A stretch of 64,000 bases of DNA from Gemmatimonadaceae bacterium. Its GTDB lineage: Bacteria > Gemmatimonadota > Gemmatimonadetes > Gemmatimonadales > Gemmatimonadaceae. A program made the translations under genes and the position numbers. The stretch is taken from positions 62,001-126,000 of the forward strand of contig JBBEBQ010000006.1 in assembly GCA_040882285.1 (NCBI GenBank). Reading direction: 5' to 3'. Below, one piece after another: positions 9,383 through 20,884 of the stretch. Each line of letters begins with the position of its first letter. Position 1 is the first letter of the stretch. The notes under the pieces were generated by a model that saw nothing but the letters and a program-made list of their open reading frames with translations, was not told where the DNA came from and did not search any database.

Positions 9383-9604
9383 GTGAGCCAGACCACCGCC
9401 GGGAGCGTAGGCATCGGTGTCAAATGGAAGAGGTGGCTCGGCCCGTCTCCGCTGGCGCCGCGCCGATAGTCCAAAACTAACAGCGGGTAACAACCGGGGG
9501 ACTCGGATAGTTGTCAAATTGCAATCGCTTGAAGTGCCGTGACTTAGGCAATACGTTACAACTCTTAACCGGAGCCACACCTGTCAACCGTTTCCAATCC
9601 GCGC

Positions 9605-10216
9605 ATGCGCTGCGGTTCGCGCGTCGCTCGCGCCCGTGTCGGCGCTCTTGCCACAGTCTTCTCGCTCACGCTCGCCGGGGGAGTCATCGCGGCTTGCGGT
9701 GACGTCACCGGTATCGAAGCCAGGGCCGAGACCCGGCTCGACACGCTCACCGTTTTTCCGCTCACCGGGTCGGGCACGCTGACGCCGACGGCGCTCAACA
9801 CGCCGTTCGGGACCGTCACGCCGATCAACTCCACCGCCAACTTCGACGTCGTCTTCGATCTCGACTCCCAGCGGCGCGTAGTCATCTACCCGGTCAAGCT
9901 GATCGTGCTGCCGCTGACCGGGATCAACGAGGTCGGCCTGCTCAAGGTCGCCGGCTCGTTCGAGAGCGTCCAGCGAGCGCCCACCGGCGATTACGAGACG
10001 GAAGAGCCGCTGACGGTGAGTGTCGGGGAGGTGGTAGTGATCGAAGCGCGCCGCAACCGGCAGAACGACCTTTGCAGCTTTTCGCTGTCGCCCAACGTCT
10101 ACTCCAAGATCGTGGTGGACAGCGTGTCCGCGGGCACGAATGCGATCTGGTTCCGCCTGGTCGCGAACCCGAACTGCGGCTTCCGCTCCCTCGCCCCGGG
10201 CCTTCCCAAGAACTGA
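9605..10216 (+). CDS. Putative lipoprotein of unknown function
   Basis: 203 residues with a type II signal peptide: an Arg-rich start, hydrophobic residues 12-30 and a lipobox VIAAC with the lipidated cysteine at 31. The mature part is rich in Thr, Val and Pro, with beta-sandwich character and two later cysteines, and no motif I recognise. Its TGA is followed directly by the ATG of serS, so the two may be co-transcribed although functionally unrelated. The 220 bp upstream separating it from the divergent response regulator gene probably holds promoters for both; I see no clear consensus. Confidence 0.65.
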   Translation: MRCGSRVARARVGALATVFSLTLAGGVIAACGDVTGIEARAETRLDTLTVFPLTGSGTLTPTALNTPFGTVTPINSTANFDVVFDLDSQRRVVIYPVKLIVLPLTGINEVGLLKVAGSFESVQRAPTGDYETEEPLTVSVGEVVVIEARRNRQNDLCSFSLSPNVYSKIVVDSVSAGTNAIWFRLVANPNCGFRSLAPGLPKN

Positions 10217-11491
10217 ATGCACGACCTTCGCGCGCTGCGCGAGCAGGCCGGTGAATTGCGCGCGGCGATGCGTCACCGCGGGCAGGAGCAGACGCTGGCC
10301 CCGACGATCGACCGCGCCGTCGAGCTGGACCGCGACCGCCGCGCGACGATCCAGGCCGTAGAGGAGCGCAAGGCGGCGCGCAACGCGCTCAGCCACGAAG
10401 TAGCGCGCAGGAAGAAAGCGGGGGAGCTTGCCGACGACGCGCAGGCCAGCTCCCGTGCGCTCGGCGAAGAGATCGCCCGGCTCGAGACGGAGCTGGCCGC
10501 GTCCGAGGGCGAGCTCGAGCAATTGCTTCTCCAGCTCCCGAACGCCGTGCTCGACGACGTGCCCGCCGGCGGCGAGGAGAGCAATAAGGTCGTGCGCGAA
10601 TGGGGGAGGCCGCGCGCGGCCGACGGCGTAGCGCCGCACTGGGAGGTCGGCGAGAAGCTCGGCCTGATCGACATGGCGCGCGGCGCGAAGATCGCCGGCT
10701 CCGGCTTCATCGTTTTCCGCGGCGAAGGCGCCCGGCTCGTGCGCGCGCTGCTCAACCTCATGCTCGATCTGCACACGCGCGAGCACGGCTACGAGGAGAC
10801 GTGGGTGCCGGTCCTCGCGAACCGCGCGGCCATGACCGGCACGTCGCAGCTGCCGAAGTTCGAGGACGACATGTACGCGCTCAAGGAAGACGACCTCTTC
10901 CTCATCCCCACGGCGGAAGTCCCGCTGACGAATCTGTACCGCGAAGAGATCCTGCTCGAGTCCGACCTGCCGAAGAGCTTCGCCGCGTACTCGCCGTGCT
11001 TCCGGCGTGAGGCTGGATCCCACGGCAAGGACACCCGCGGTCTGCTGCGCGTGCACGAGTTCGACAAGGTCGAGCTGGTCCGCTACGCCGTGCCGGAGCG
11101 GTCCCGGGACGAGCTGGAGCTGCTGACCGGACACGCCGAGCGCGTGCTGCAGCTGCTGGAGCTGCCGTACCGGGTGGTGCTGCTCGCGGCGGGCGACACC
11201 GGCTTCGCGAGCGCCAAGACCTACGACCTCGAGGTGTTCGCGCCGGGCGTGGGGAAGTGGCTCGAGGTCTCGTCGTGCAGCAACTTCACCGACTTCCAGG
11301 CGCGCCGCGCCGACATCCGCTACCGGCCGGCCGACGGCGGCAAGCCGCGCTTCGTGCACACGCTCAACGGGTCGGGGCTGGCGCTCCCGCGGATCATCGC
11401 GGCGCTGCTCGAGCACGGCCAGCAGGCGAACGGGAGCGTGCTGCTTCCGGAAGCACTCCGCCCGTACGCCCGGACCGACCGGCTGACCTAG
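10217..11491 (+). CDS. serS: Seryl-tRNA synthetase
   Basis: Class II aminoacyl-tRNA synthetase that charges tRNA-Ser, and in a selenocysteine-using organism also tRNA-Sec, with serine. At 424 residues it has the usual length. An N-terminal coiled-coil arm (about 30-105) grips the long variable arm of the tRNA. Motif 2 is CFRREAGSHGKDTRGL near residue 257 and motif 3 is NGSGLALPRIIAALLE near 384. The serine-site TAEVPLTN motif is present near 232. It directly abuts the lipoprotein gene and is followed after 3 nt by the histidine kinase. The nearby selD and tRNA-Sec give this enzyme its second likely substrate. Confidence 0.95.
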   Translation: MHDLRALREQAGELRAAMRHRGQEQTLAPTIDRAVELDRDRRATIQAVEERKAARNALSHEVARRKKAGELADDAQASSRALGEEIARLETELAASEGELEQLLLQLPNAVLDDVPAGGEESNKVVREWGRPRAADGVAPHWEVGEKLGLIDMARGAKIAGSGFIVFRGEGARLVRALLNLMLDLHTREHGYEETWVPVLANRAAMTGTSQLPKFEDDMYALKEDDLFLIPTAEVPLTNLYREEILLESDLPKSFAAYSPCFRREAGSHGKDTRGLLRVHEFDKVELVRYAVPERSRDELELLTGHAERVLQLLELPYRVVLLAAGDTGFASAKTYDLEVFAPGVGKWLEVSSCSNFTDFQARRADIRYRPADGGKPRFVHTLNGSGLALPRIIAALLEHGQQANGSVLLPEALRPYARTDRLT

Positions 11492-11494
11492 CAG

Positions 11495-12634
11495 ATGCGG
11501 CGCAGCGCTCCGGCAATGCTCGCCATCGTTGGAGTGATCGCGCTGCTGACGTGGTACGTCGTGTACACGCAGACGGTGGTGCGCGATCTGCGCCGCGAGG
11601 CATCGCGCGTGGGACAGATGTACGCCCGCGTGTACGACGCGCTGAACGACACCAATCCTGACGCGGCCAACTCGGCGCTGCTCGACCTGTCGATGCACAT
11701 ACGCGAAGCGGGCGTGCCGCTGGTCCTCACGGACACCGCCGGTATCCCGACGCACGCGGTAAATCTTCCGTTCGAGGAGCCGTACGATCCGGAGCGGGTG
11801 AAGGAGTACGTCCGCCGGCTCGACATCGAGAACACGCCGGTGACGGAGCCCGGTGTGGGCACGGTGCATTACGGCAACACTCCGTTGGTGCGCGGGCTGA
11901 AGGTGGTGCCGTACCTGCTCTCCGGAGTGCTCCTTACCCTGCTGATCGCGGGAGCGTATGCCCTGCGCACGCGGTCGCGCGCCGATCGCGAGCAGATCTG
12001 GGCCGGCATGGCGCGCGAGTCGGCGCACCAGCTGGGGACTCCGCTGTCCAGTCTCAGCGGCTGGATCGAGCTGCTCGGCGAGCAGGACACCGATTCGATC
12101 ACCACCAACGCCGTCGCGCACATGGCCGGCGATCTCGAGCGGCTCGGGCGGATCTCGCATCGCTTCGAGCGGATCGGGCGGCCTCCCAAGAACGAGCGCG
12201 TGGACGTGGCCGAGATCGCGGAGCGCGTCGCGCAGTACTTCCGCCGGCGCGTTCCGACGCTGGCGCAGCGCGTCACGATCGAGTCGTCCAGCGACGGCAC
12301 GGCCATCGTCGAGGGCGATCCGGTTCTCCTCGAATGGGCGATCGAGGCGGTGACCAAGAACGCGATCGACGCGCTCGGCGGCCGCGGCGGCCGCGTGTCG
12401 ATCTCCAGCACGACGCTGCCGGAGGGCGGTGTCCGCGTCCGCATCGCCGACGACGGGCCCGGAGTCGCGCGCGAGATCCGCAAGGAGATATTCGAGGCGG
12501 GGTTCTCGACGAAGGAGAAGGGATGGGGGATCGGGTTGTCGCTCGCGCGGAGGATCGTGCGGGACAATCACGGGGGGAAGCTCACTCTCGTGCCGACGGA
12601 GACGGGCGCGACGTTTGACATCATTCTTGGGTAG
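11495..12634 (+). CDS. Membrane sensor histidine kinase
   Basis: 379-residue kinase with two transmembrane segments (about 8-24 and 138-156) enclosing a periplasmic region of roughly 110 residues. The phosphoacceptor is H178 in ARESAHQLGTPLSSL, which matches the variant H-box seen in kinases with an HQLGTPLSS signature. The N box has N289 in EAVTKNAIDAL, and the G boxes are ADDGPGV near 318 and GWGIGLSLARRIV near 345. No response regulator is adjacent. The start lies 3 nt after serS. A large inverted repeat follows the stop and may terminate this transcript. Confidence 0.9.
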   Translation: MRRSAPAMLAIVGVIALLTWYVVYTQTVVRDLRREASRVGQMYARVYDALNDTNPDAANSALLDLSMHIREAGVPLVLTDTAGIPTHAVNLPFEEPYDPERVKEYVRRLDIENTPVTEPGVGTVHYGNTPLVRGLKVVPYLLSGVLLTLLIAGAYALRTRSRADREQIWAGMARESAHQLGTPLSSLSGWIELLGEQDTDSITTNAVAHMAGDLERLGRISHRFERIGRPPKNERVDVAEIAERVAQYFRRRVPTLAQRVTIESSSDGTAIVEGDPVLLEWAIEAVTKNAIDALGGRGGRVSISSTTLPEGGVRVRIADDGPGVAREIRKEIFEAGFSTKEKGWGIGLSLARRIVRDNHGGKLTLVPTETGATFDIILG

Positions 12635-12641
12635 GCGTACT

Positions 12642-12778
12642 CCGGGGATTTGGACGGGGAATCCAAGTTCGGAGTGTGGCGGTTCGGAGTTGGCAGTAGG
12701 GGGTTGAGCGGTATCGCTCCGAACTGACCCCTCCAAACTGCCACACTCCAAACTTGGATTCCCTTGACGAATCCCAGG
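12642..12778. repeat. Large inverted repeat (about 48-bp arms) between kinase and helicase genes
   Basis: The left arm (12642-12689) and the reverse complement of the right arm (12731-12778) agree at about four of five positions, including the shared cores GGGAATCCAAGTT and GGAGTGTGGC. The inner part continues with GGGGGTT/AACTGACCCC and ends in an AGCG-GTAT-CGCT apex, so the single strand could fold into one hairpin of about 137 nt. Within each arm the phrase GGAG/CTCC recurs with a spacing near 14-15 nt, twice the heptamer period seen elsewhere. It could act as a terminator. Confidence 0.75.
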
Positions 12779-12813
12779 ACTCTCCCTCTCTGACGGCATC
12801 TTATCTTTGATCG

Positions 12814-15092
<2,279 letters not shown>

Positions 15093-15093
<1 letters not shown>

Positions 15094-15407
15094 TGGCCGT
15101 CACGCGGCAGGACGTCCTGAAGGTCGCGAAGCTGGCGAACCTCGCGGTCGACGAAGGCAGGCTCGAGGCGCTCGCGCGCGAGCTGAATTTGATTCTCGGG
15201 CACATGGAACAGCTCGCCAAGGTGAATACGGAGCGCATTCTTCCCGCCGAGGGGCTCAGCTCGGGAGGCCAGCGTCTCCGTGCCGATCACGGCCCGGCGG
15301 ATGCACTCGTGCACGCGCCCGCGACCTTCGCGCCCGAGATGCGCGATGGATTTATTATCGTACCGCGGCTGGCCACCCACGAGGGATCGTCCGAGCGCAC
15401 CCCGTGA
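15093..15407 (+). CDS. gatC: Asp/Glu-tRNA amidotransferase subunit C
   Basis: 104-residue small subunit that stabilises the GatAB transamidosome. It shows the family pattern DVLKVAKLANLAVDEGRLE at the N terminus, LNLILGHMEQLAKVNTE in the middle, and the RADHGPADA segment that wraps GatA. The start ATG overlaps the helicase stop. The end overlaps the GTG of gatA by four bases (GTGA). Together with gatA and gatB it allows Gln-tRNA and/or Asn-tRNA to be made by amidation of mischarged tRNA. Confidence 0.93.
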
Positions 15408-16912
15408 AGTCACCTCCACCGCGCGCGCCGGCCTCGGCCGCGAAGCTGCTGTCGCGGCCGCTCACCGAATGCGTCGCCAGCGTTCGCGAAGGCGCGGCGC
15501 TCCCGTCCGATCTGGTGAGCGCCGCCTTCGACCGCGCGGACGACATCGGCGCCGGCGGCGAATCGCTCAACGTATTTCTCGCCACTGATCGCGACCGCGC
15601 GACCGGGCACGCGCAGGAGCTGACCGCGCTCATCGGGCGCGCGGAAGCGCCGGGCAATCTCGCGGGCGTTCCCGTGGCGGTGAAGGACAACATCGCGACG
15701 CTGAACATGCCCACTACCTGCGGCTCGCGGATTCTCGAGGGCTACGTCAGCCCGTTCGAGGCGACGGTCGTGCGCCGGCTGCGCGCCAACGGCGCGGTGA
15801 TCATCGGCAAGACCAACATGGACGAGTTCGCGATGGGCTCGTCCACCGAGAACAGCGCCTACGGCCCGACCAGGAATCCCGTGGACATCCGGCGGGTGCC
15901 GGGCGGCTCGTCCGGGGGCTCGGCCGCCGCGGTTGCCGGCGGAATAGTCCGGCTCGCGCTGGGCTCCGAGACCGGCGGATCGGTGCGGCAGCCGGCGTCG
16001 TTCTGCGGCATCGTCGGCGTGAAGCCGACGTACGGGCGAGTGAGCAGGTACGGGCTCGTCGCTTTCGGCTCCTCGCTCGACCAGGTCGGAGTGCTGGCCC
16101 GCACCGTGGAGGACGCGGCGATCGGACTCGAGGTGATCGCGGGCTGCGACCAGTTCGACTCCACCAGCGCCGACGTCCCGGTGCCGAGGTACGAGCTGGA
16201 GAAGAACGCCGGACTGAAGGGGCTCGTGATCGGAAAGCCGCGCGAGTATTTCCCCGAGGGTCTCAACCCGCGCATCGCGCAGGAATGCGAGCGCGCGCTG
16301 GAGGCGTATCGCGAGCTGGGCGCGAAAGTGCGCGAGGTGTCGCTGCCGAACACGGCGTACTCGATTCCCGTGTACTACATCGTCGCGCCGGCGGAAGCGT
16401 CGTCCAACCTCGCGCGCTTCGACGGCGTCAGGTACGGTCTGCGCGTTCCGTCGGAGCGCGGCCTCACCGGGATGTACGAGGCGACGCGCGCGCGCGGCTT
16501 CGGCCCCGAGGTGACGCGGCGCATCCTGCTGGGCACGTACGTGCTCTCGGCCGGCTACTACGACGCATACTATAAGAAGGCGCAGTCGGTGCGCGCGCTC
16601 ATCGCGCAGGACTTCCGGGACGTGTTCGCGAGCGGGGTGGACGTGCTGTTTACGCCGACCACGCCTACGCCGGCGTTCGAGCTGGGCGCGGTGAAGGACC
16701 CGTACGAGATGTACCTGAGCGACATCTTCACCGCGTCCGCCAACCTCGCCGGCGTTCCCGCGATGTCGATTCCGATCGGCGGCGCGAGGGGCCTTCCCGT
16801 CGGCGGACAGATCATCGCTCCGCACTTCGCCGAGTCGGTGATGTTCCGCGCCGCGTTCGGGCTCGAGCGCGCGCTGGCCGGCGAGCTCCTCCCCGGAGAG
16901 AAGAGCGCATGA
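15404..16912 (+). CDS. gatA: Asp/Glu-tRNA amidotransferase subunit A
   Basis: Amidase-signature subunit that releases ammonia from glutamine for transamidation. 502 residues. The Ser-cisSer-Lys triad is visible: K94 in [10 protein letters not shown], the cis-serine S169 in [13 protein letters not shown], and the nucleophile S193 in [12 protein letters not shown], with the same spacing as in characterised GatA. The GTG start at 15404 overlaps the gatC stop. The end overlaps gatB by ATGA. The gene lies in the order C-A-B that is typical of bacteria. Confidence 0.95.
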   Translation: MKSPPPRAPASAAKLLSRPLTECVASVREGAALPSDLVSAAFDRADDIGAGGESLNVFLATDRDRATGHAQELTALIGRAEAPGNLAGVPVAVKDNIATLNMPTTCGSRILEGYVSPFEATVVRRLRANGAVIIGKTNMDEFAMGSSTENSAYGPTRNPVDIRRVPGGSSGGSAAAVAGGIVRLALGSETGGSVRQPASFCGIVGVKPTYGRVSRYGLVAFGSSLDQVGVLARTVEDAAIGLEVIAGCDQFDSTSADVPVPRYELEKNAGLKGLVIGKPREYFPEGLNPRIAQECERALEAYRELGAKVREVSLPNTAYSIPVYYIVAPAEASSNLARFDGVRYGLRVPSERGLTGMYEATRARGFGPEVTRRILLGTYVLSAGYYDAYYKKAQSVRALIAQDFRDVFASGVDVLFTPTTPTPAFELGAVKDPYEMYLSDIFTASANLAGVPAMSIPIGGARGLPVGGQIIAPHFAESVMFRAAFGLERALAGELLPGEKSA

Positions 16913-18363
16913 GCGCGGCCGCGAGCGCGGACTACGAGATGGTCGTCGGCCTGGAAGTGCACGTGCAGCTCAAGACGCGCACCAAGGCCTTCTGCGGCTG
17001 CTCCGCGGATTTCGGCGCGCCGCCCAACACCAACGTGTGTCCCGTCTGCCTGGCGCTGCCGGGCGCGCTTCCCGTGCTCAACCAGCACGCGGTGGAGCTC
17101 GCGGTGGGCGCGGCGCTCGCGCTGGACTGCAAGGTCAACGCGACATCGGTTTTCGCGCGCAAGAACTACTTCTATCCGGATCTTCCCAAGGGCTACCAGA
17201 TCTCGCAGTACGATCGCCCGCTTGCGGAGAAGGGGTGGCTGACGATCGGGGAGCTGGACGACGGGACGCCGGTGCGGGTCGGAATCACGCGCGTGCACAT
17301 GGAGGAGGACGCGGGCAAGTCGGTGCACGACAGGTATGCCGGCGCCACCGCGATAGACCTGAACCGCGCCGGCGTGCCGCTAATCGAGATCGTGAGCGAG
17401 CCCGACATGCGGTCCGCGGCTGACGCGGGCGCGTACCTGCGGCTGCTCAAGCAGATACTCAGCTACTCCGGGGTCAGCGACGTCAGCATGGAAGCGGGAA
17501 GTCTGCGCGTCGACGCCAACGTGAGCGCGCGCATCCGCGGGACAACGGAGCTGGGCACGAAGACCGAGGTCAAGAACATGAACTCGTTCTCGGCGGTGGA
17601 GCGTGCGCTCGACGCCGAGTTCGCGCGCCAGGTAGCGCTCCTCGAGAGCGGCGGCACGGTGACGCAGCAGACGATGCTGTGGGACGGCGCGAAGGGCGAG
17701 ACCCGCCCGGCCCGGAGCAAGGAGGAGAGCCACGACTATCGCTACTTCCCCGAGCCGGATCTGCCGCCGCTGGTGCTGGACATGGAATGGGTGGCGCGCG
17801 TCGGTCGCGCGATTCCCGAGCTGCCCGACGCCCGGCGCAAGCGCATGATCGAGGACTACGAGATCTCCGCCGCCGACGCCGAGCTGCTCACCGCGAGCGC
17901 GGGGATGAGCGAGTACTTCGAGGCGGTCGCTCGCGCGTCGCTCGACCCGAAGGCCGCGCTCAACTGGGTGATGGGCGAGGTGTCGGCCGCGGTGAACGCC
18001 GCCGGAGTGCCGATCGACGAATTCCCGGTGCGTCCCGCCGATCTGGCTGAGCTGCTGCGGATGGTGCGCGAGGAGGTGGTCAGTCATACGGCCGCGAAGC
18101 GCGTCTTCGCACGCATGGTGGAGACCGGCAAGCCCGCCGCGCAGGTTGCCGCGGAAGAAGGACTCCAGAAGGTCGGCGACGACGCTGCCCTGGTGGGGTG
18201 GATCGACGAGGTGCTGCTGGAAAATCCGGCCGAAGCCGCGCGCTATCGGAGCGGCGAGACGAAGCTGCAGGGCGTGCTCGTGGGACTCGTCATGAAGAAA
18301 TCGAAGGGGCGCGCCGATCCCAGGAAAGTGAATCAGCTACTGCCGGAGCGGGCGCGCGCTTGA
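16909..18363 (+). CDS. gatB: Asp/Glu-tRNA amidotransferase subunit B
   Basis: Kinase/tRNA-binding subunit that phosphorylates the misacylated aminoacyl-tRNA and receives ammonia from GatA. 484 residues. The N-terminal cradle begins [14 protein letters not shown], the zinc-type cysteine cluster reads FCGCSADFG and CPVCLALPG, and [16 protein letters not shown] and the GatB signature [17 protein letters not shown] follow. The helical and YqeY-like tail is complete (ending [11 protein letters not shown]). Last gene of the gatCAB set. The following 550 bp carry only the remnant of another gene. Confidence 0.95.
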   Translation: MSAAASADYEMVVGLEVHVQLKTRTKAFCGCSADFGAPPNTNVCPVCLALPGALPVLNQHAVELAVGAALALDCKVNATSVFARKNYFYPDLPKGYQISQYDRPLAEKGWLTIGELDDGTPVRVGITRVHMEEDAGKSVHDRYAGATAIDLNRAGVPLIEIVSEPDMRSAADAGAYLRLLKQILSYSGVSDVSMEAGSLRVDANVSARIRGTTELGTKTEVKNMNSFSAVERALDAEFARQVALLESGGTVTQQTMLWDGAKGETRPARSKEESHDYRYFPEPDLPPLVLDMEWVARVGRAIPELPDARRKRMIEDYEISAADAELLTASAGMSEYFEAVARASLDPKAALNWVMGEVSAAVNAAGVPIDEFPVRPADLAELLRMVREEVVSHTAAKRVFARMVETGKPAAQVAAEEGLQKVGDDAALVGWIDEVLLENPAEAARYRSGETKLQGVLVGLVMKKSKGRADPRKVNQLLPERARA

Positions 18364-18384
18364 GCATCTCGCGACTCGGATCGA

Positions 18385-18915
18385 TGCCGCGCATTATCGC
18401 CGCCGCTGTATCCGGGAGTCCGGGTCTCGCTCCACGCGGGCGAGCTGGCGAGCGGGCTCGTTCCCCCGGAAGGACTGCGCTTTCACGTGCGCGAAGCCGT
18501 CGAGATAGCCGGCGCGTCGCGGATCGGGCACGGCGTGTCGGTGATGCACGAGGACCGGCCGTACGAGCTGCTCGCGGAAATGGCGCGGCGCGGCGTACTC
18601 GTGGAGATCAACCTCACCAGCAATGACGTGATCCTTGGCGTGAAGGGCAGGGATCATCCTCTGCGCGCGTACCTGAGGGCCGGAGTACCGGTCGCGCTGT
18701 CCACCGACGACGAGGGTGTCGCGAGGTCGGAGATGACAATGGAATACGTTCGCGCGGTGCAGGAGCAGTTGCCGGGCTATCCCCAGCTCAAGGCGATGGC
18801 CCGGGCGTCGCTGCGCCACTCGTTTGCCGACGAGTTCACGAAAACACGGTTAATGGGCGGTCTCGAAGCCTCGTTCGTACGGTTCGAGCGCGCGATCGCG
18901 CAGACAGCGCGTTAA
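18385..18915 (+). pseudogene. Adenosine deaminase-like gene, N-terminal half missing
   Basis: The reading frame from about 18385 encodes the C-terminal half of an adenosine/AMP deaminase-type enzyme: the catalytic HAGE motif, SRIGHGVSV, and the metal-binding STDDEGV are all in order and undamaged. The N-terminal half of the barrel, including the first metal-binding HxH, is absent. Upstream the frame runs directly into the end of gatB with no ATG, GTG or TTG in a sensible place. This looks like a deletion joining the gatB end to the middle of a deaminase gene, or an assembly join. The intact codons suggest it is recent. As drawn it cannot be active. Confidence 0.7.
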
Positions 18916-19032
18916 CACGATGCGAGTGCCCGGCATGCATCACATTTCTTGGCAGCGCCGCCAGCTGATTCGTCCGTTTGTCCACGAAAAACTGTTGCCT
19001 ATTCCGTAAAAAAACGTCTTCGGCACACAAGG

Positions 19033-19085
19033 CGCGTGGGGGCTGGCGAAGACCGGCTCCGTGACCCAAGCTGGTGACTCACGCG
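19033..19085 (+). promoter_or_regulatory. Candidate structured leader upstream of bactofilin gene
   Basis: CGCGTG (19033-19038) pairs with CACGCG (19080-19085) to close a domain. Inside it, GGGGCTGG (19039-19046) pairs with CCGGCTCC (19053-19060) around a CGAAGA loop, and a small ACC/GGT hairpin follows, giving a three-way-junction layout. It ends 30 nt before the bactofilin ATG. The surrounding text (GGCACACAAGGC, GTGACCCAAGC) faintly recalls a c-di-GMP-I aptamer, but the second stem and receptor do not match, so no class is assigned. Confidence 0.3.
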
Positions 19086-19114
19086 AAGCGGTTTTACGTG
19101 GAGGACGGCAGACA

Positions 19115-19549
19115 ATGAAGCTTTTTGGTGCGCGTGCGCAAAAGCGTCCCCCGGGACTCTCGATCATCGATGACCGCCTCACTCTGCGAGGCGAGATCGA
19201 CACCGACGGCACGATCCGGGTGGACGGCCATGTGGAGGGCGGCGTGCATCGCGCCGGAATGCTCATCGTCGGGTCGGGCGGCGGTGTCATCGGCGACGTC
19301 GAGGCGGGCGACGTGATCGTCGCCGGCACGATACACGGCAACGTGCACGCGACCGGCCGCGTCGAGATCGAGCCGGGCGCCGCGGTGCACGGAGAGATCC
19401 GCGCCAACAACATGCTGCTGCGCGAAGGGGCGATGCTGCACGGCCAGGTTTCGATCGGCGCCGCGCCGGTGTCCACGGCTACGCCCGGTGCGTCGCGCCG
19501 GCTGGAGCTCGCGCAGACGCCGGCGCAGCCCGTCAGGGCCCGCGTTTGA
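19115..19549 (+). CDS. Bactofilin (first of three)
   Basis: Polymer-forming cytoskeletal protein, 144 residues. A short basic N-terminal tail leads into the repetitive beta-helix domain (about 18-120), with Gly/Val ladders such as IRVDGHVEGGVHRAGMLIV and GDVEAGDVIVAGTIHGNV. The ATG at 19115 follows GTGGAGGAC and gives the usual bactofilin N-terminus; an upstream GTG at 19061 is less likely because it lies in the putative leader. The TGA overlaps the TTG start of an M23 peptidase, the classic bactofilin/LytM pairing used to place cell-wall remodelling. Confidence 0.88.
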   Translation: MKLFGARAQKRPPGLSIIDDRLTLRGEIDTDGTIRVDGHVEGGVHRAGMLIVGSGGGVIGDVEAGDVIVAGTIHGNVHATGRVEIEPGAAVHGEIRANNMLLREGAMLHGQVSIGAAPVSTATPGASRRLELAQTPAQPVRARV

Positions 19550-20277
19550 GAAAAGCACCGAGGCGCGAGCGCAGGCGCTCGTGGACGCTCATCCTCGTCC
19601 CGCCGCGTCCCGGCGCCCCCACCCGTCAGCTCAGCATTCGCGCGCGCACCGTCGGTGTGCTCGGAAGCCTGCTCTTCGTTACCGTGGCAACGGCGGCGAC
19701 CTGGACTCGCGAGACGACGTTCATCGCGGCCGCCAGCGCCGACAAGCTGGCCGAGTCGCAGCGGCTGGTGGTCGGTCTGCTCGACAGCGTGGACGCGTTG
19801 GGGGCAATAGTGGCGAAAGAGCGCGCCGCGCGCCTTCCTCCCCGCAACATGGTGATGCCGGTCTCGGGCCGGATCTCCAGCCGCTTCGCCACGTCGCGCA
19901 TGCACCCGATCCTCGACATCTTCCGCGCGCACAAGGGAGTCGACCTCGCGGCGCCGCACGGGACGCGAATCGTCGCGCCGGCTTCCGGCCGCGTTCGCTA
20001 CGTTGGCTGGCGCGTTGGGTACGGTCTCACGGTCGAGCTGGAGCACTCGGGCGGCGTAGTCACCCGTCTGGCGCACTGTGGCCGGGCGCTGGTGAAGGCA
20101 GGCGACCGCGTCGAGATGGGTACCGCGGTCGCGACGGTCGGCGCCACGGGCGTGGCGACGGGCCCGCACGTGCACTTCGAGGTCCTTACGCGGGGGCGGT
20201 CCGTGGATCCGATCCAGTTCCTCGCGTCCAGCCGCGGCGCCGTCGTGCCGGACCAGCCGACCGCCAAAAACGAGTAG
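19546..20277 (+). CDS. M23 family peptidoglycan endopeptidase (LytM-like)
   Basis: 243 residues: a very basic N terminus, one transmembrane anchor (about 33-52), a short linker, and a C-terminal M23 domain from about residue 98. The zinc ligands are visible as HKGVD near 129-133 and GPHVHFE near 206-212. It therefore faces the periplasm tethered to the inner membrane. The start is TTG within a TTGA overlap with the bactofilin stop, implying coupled translation. By analogy with known bactofilin-M23 pairs, the filament probably localises this hydrolase for cell-shape control. Confidence 0.88.
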   Translation: MRKAPRRERRRSWTLILVPPRPGAPTRQLSIRARTVGVLGSLLFVTVATAATWTRETTFIAAASADKLAESQRLVVGLLDSVDALGAIVAKERAARLPPRNMVMPVSGRISSRFATSRMHPILDIFRAHKGVDLAAPHGTRIVAPASGRVRYVGWRVGYGLTVELEHSGGVVTRLAHCGRALVKAGDRVEMGTAVATVGATGVATGPHVHFEVLTRGRSVDPIQFLASSRGAVVPDQPTAKNE

Positions 20278-20314
20278 TTAAGCGCCCGGCACGCGAGGTA
20301 GCTGCCCTCCAGGG

Positions 20315-20343
20315 TTGACACCCGCTCTCCGCGGCCGTACTTC
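20315..20343 (+). promoter_or_regulatory. Probable sigma-70-type promoter for second and third bactofilin genes
   Basis: A perfect -35 TTGACA (20315-20320), a 17-bp spacer and a weaker -10 TACTTC (20338-20343). It lies about 65 bp before the next start codon, in the gap after the M23 gene. Confidence 0.5.
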
Positions 20344-20406
20344 TGGCTCCCCCCGCCACGGGGAACTCGCTCATTTGGGCGGTGCTGCCACCGCAAGGAG
20401 AAGCTG

Positions 20407-20868
20407 ATGTTCCGGGACAAGAAGACCCCCCACAAGGCCATGCCTGCCGTCACGCCCGAGAACGGCAAGCCGGTATCGATCACTCTGCTCACCGTCGTCG
20501 GCGAGCACGCCCGCATGGAAGGCAAGTTCGACATCACCGACTCGATCCAGGTCGAGTGCGAGGTCGGCGGCGAGCTGAACGTCGGCGGCAAGCTCGTCAT
20601 CGGCCAGAAGGGCGTCGTGAACGCCAACGTGCAGACGGTCGACGCGATCATCATGGGCCACTACGAGGGCAACATGGTCGCGACCGGCAACGTCGAGATC
20701 GCCGAGATGGGACGGGTGACCGGCAACATCCAGACGGACTCGCTGGTGATCTCGAAGGGCGGCTTCTTCAACGGCAACATCACCAAGATGAACGAGCAGG
20801 CCGAGCGCGTCATCGCGATCGACGAGAAGCGCAACACCGGACCGCAGCAGCAGTTCGGCTCGCGCTGA
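20407..20868 (+). CDS. Bactofilin (second of three)
   Basis: 153-residue bactofilin-domain protein. The beta-helix core spans about residues 24-135, with repeats such as GGELNVGGKLVIGQKGVVNANV and GNMVATGNVEIAEMGRVTGNI broken into short rungs. It has polar tails on both sides and no membrane segment, so it should polymerise in the cytoplasm. A strong ribosome binding site (AAGGAGAAGCTG) precedes the ATG. It is followed after 16 nt by the third bactofilin gene. Confidence 0.88.
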   Translation: MFRDKKTPHKAMPAVTPENGKPVSITLLTVVGEHARMEGKFDITDSIQVECEVGGELNVGGKLVIGQKGVVNANVQTVDAIIMGHYEGNMVATGNVEIAEMGRVTGNIQTDSLVISKGGFFNGNITKMNEQAERVIAIDEKRNTGPQQQFGSR

Positions 20869-20884
20869 TCGCGGAGGGCGGTAA

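Noticed and set aside
9584-12799. Very long minus-strand open frame (1071 codons) opposite the lipoprotein, serS and kinase genes
   Set aside because: Arg/His/Leu-rich shadow of three well-supported plus-strand genes; no domain and no stop bias, typical of GC-rich antisense frames.
19022-19085. c-di-GMP-I riboswitch
   Set aside because: First hairpin and some junction bases are similar, but the second helix, its receptor and the tetraloop are missing, so only a generic structured leader is reported.
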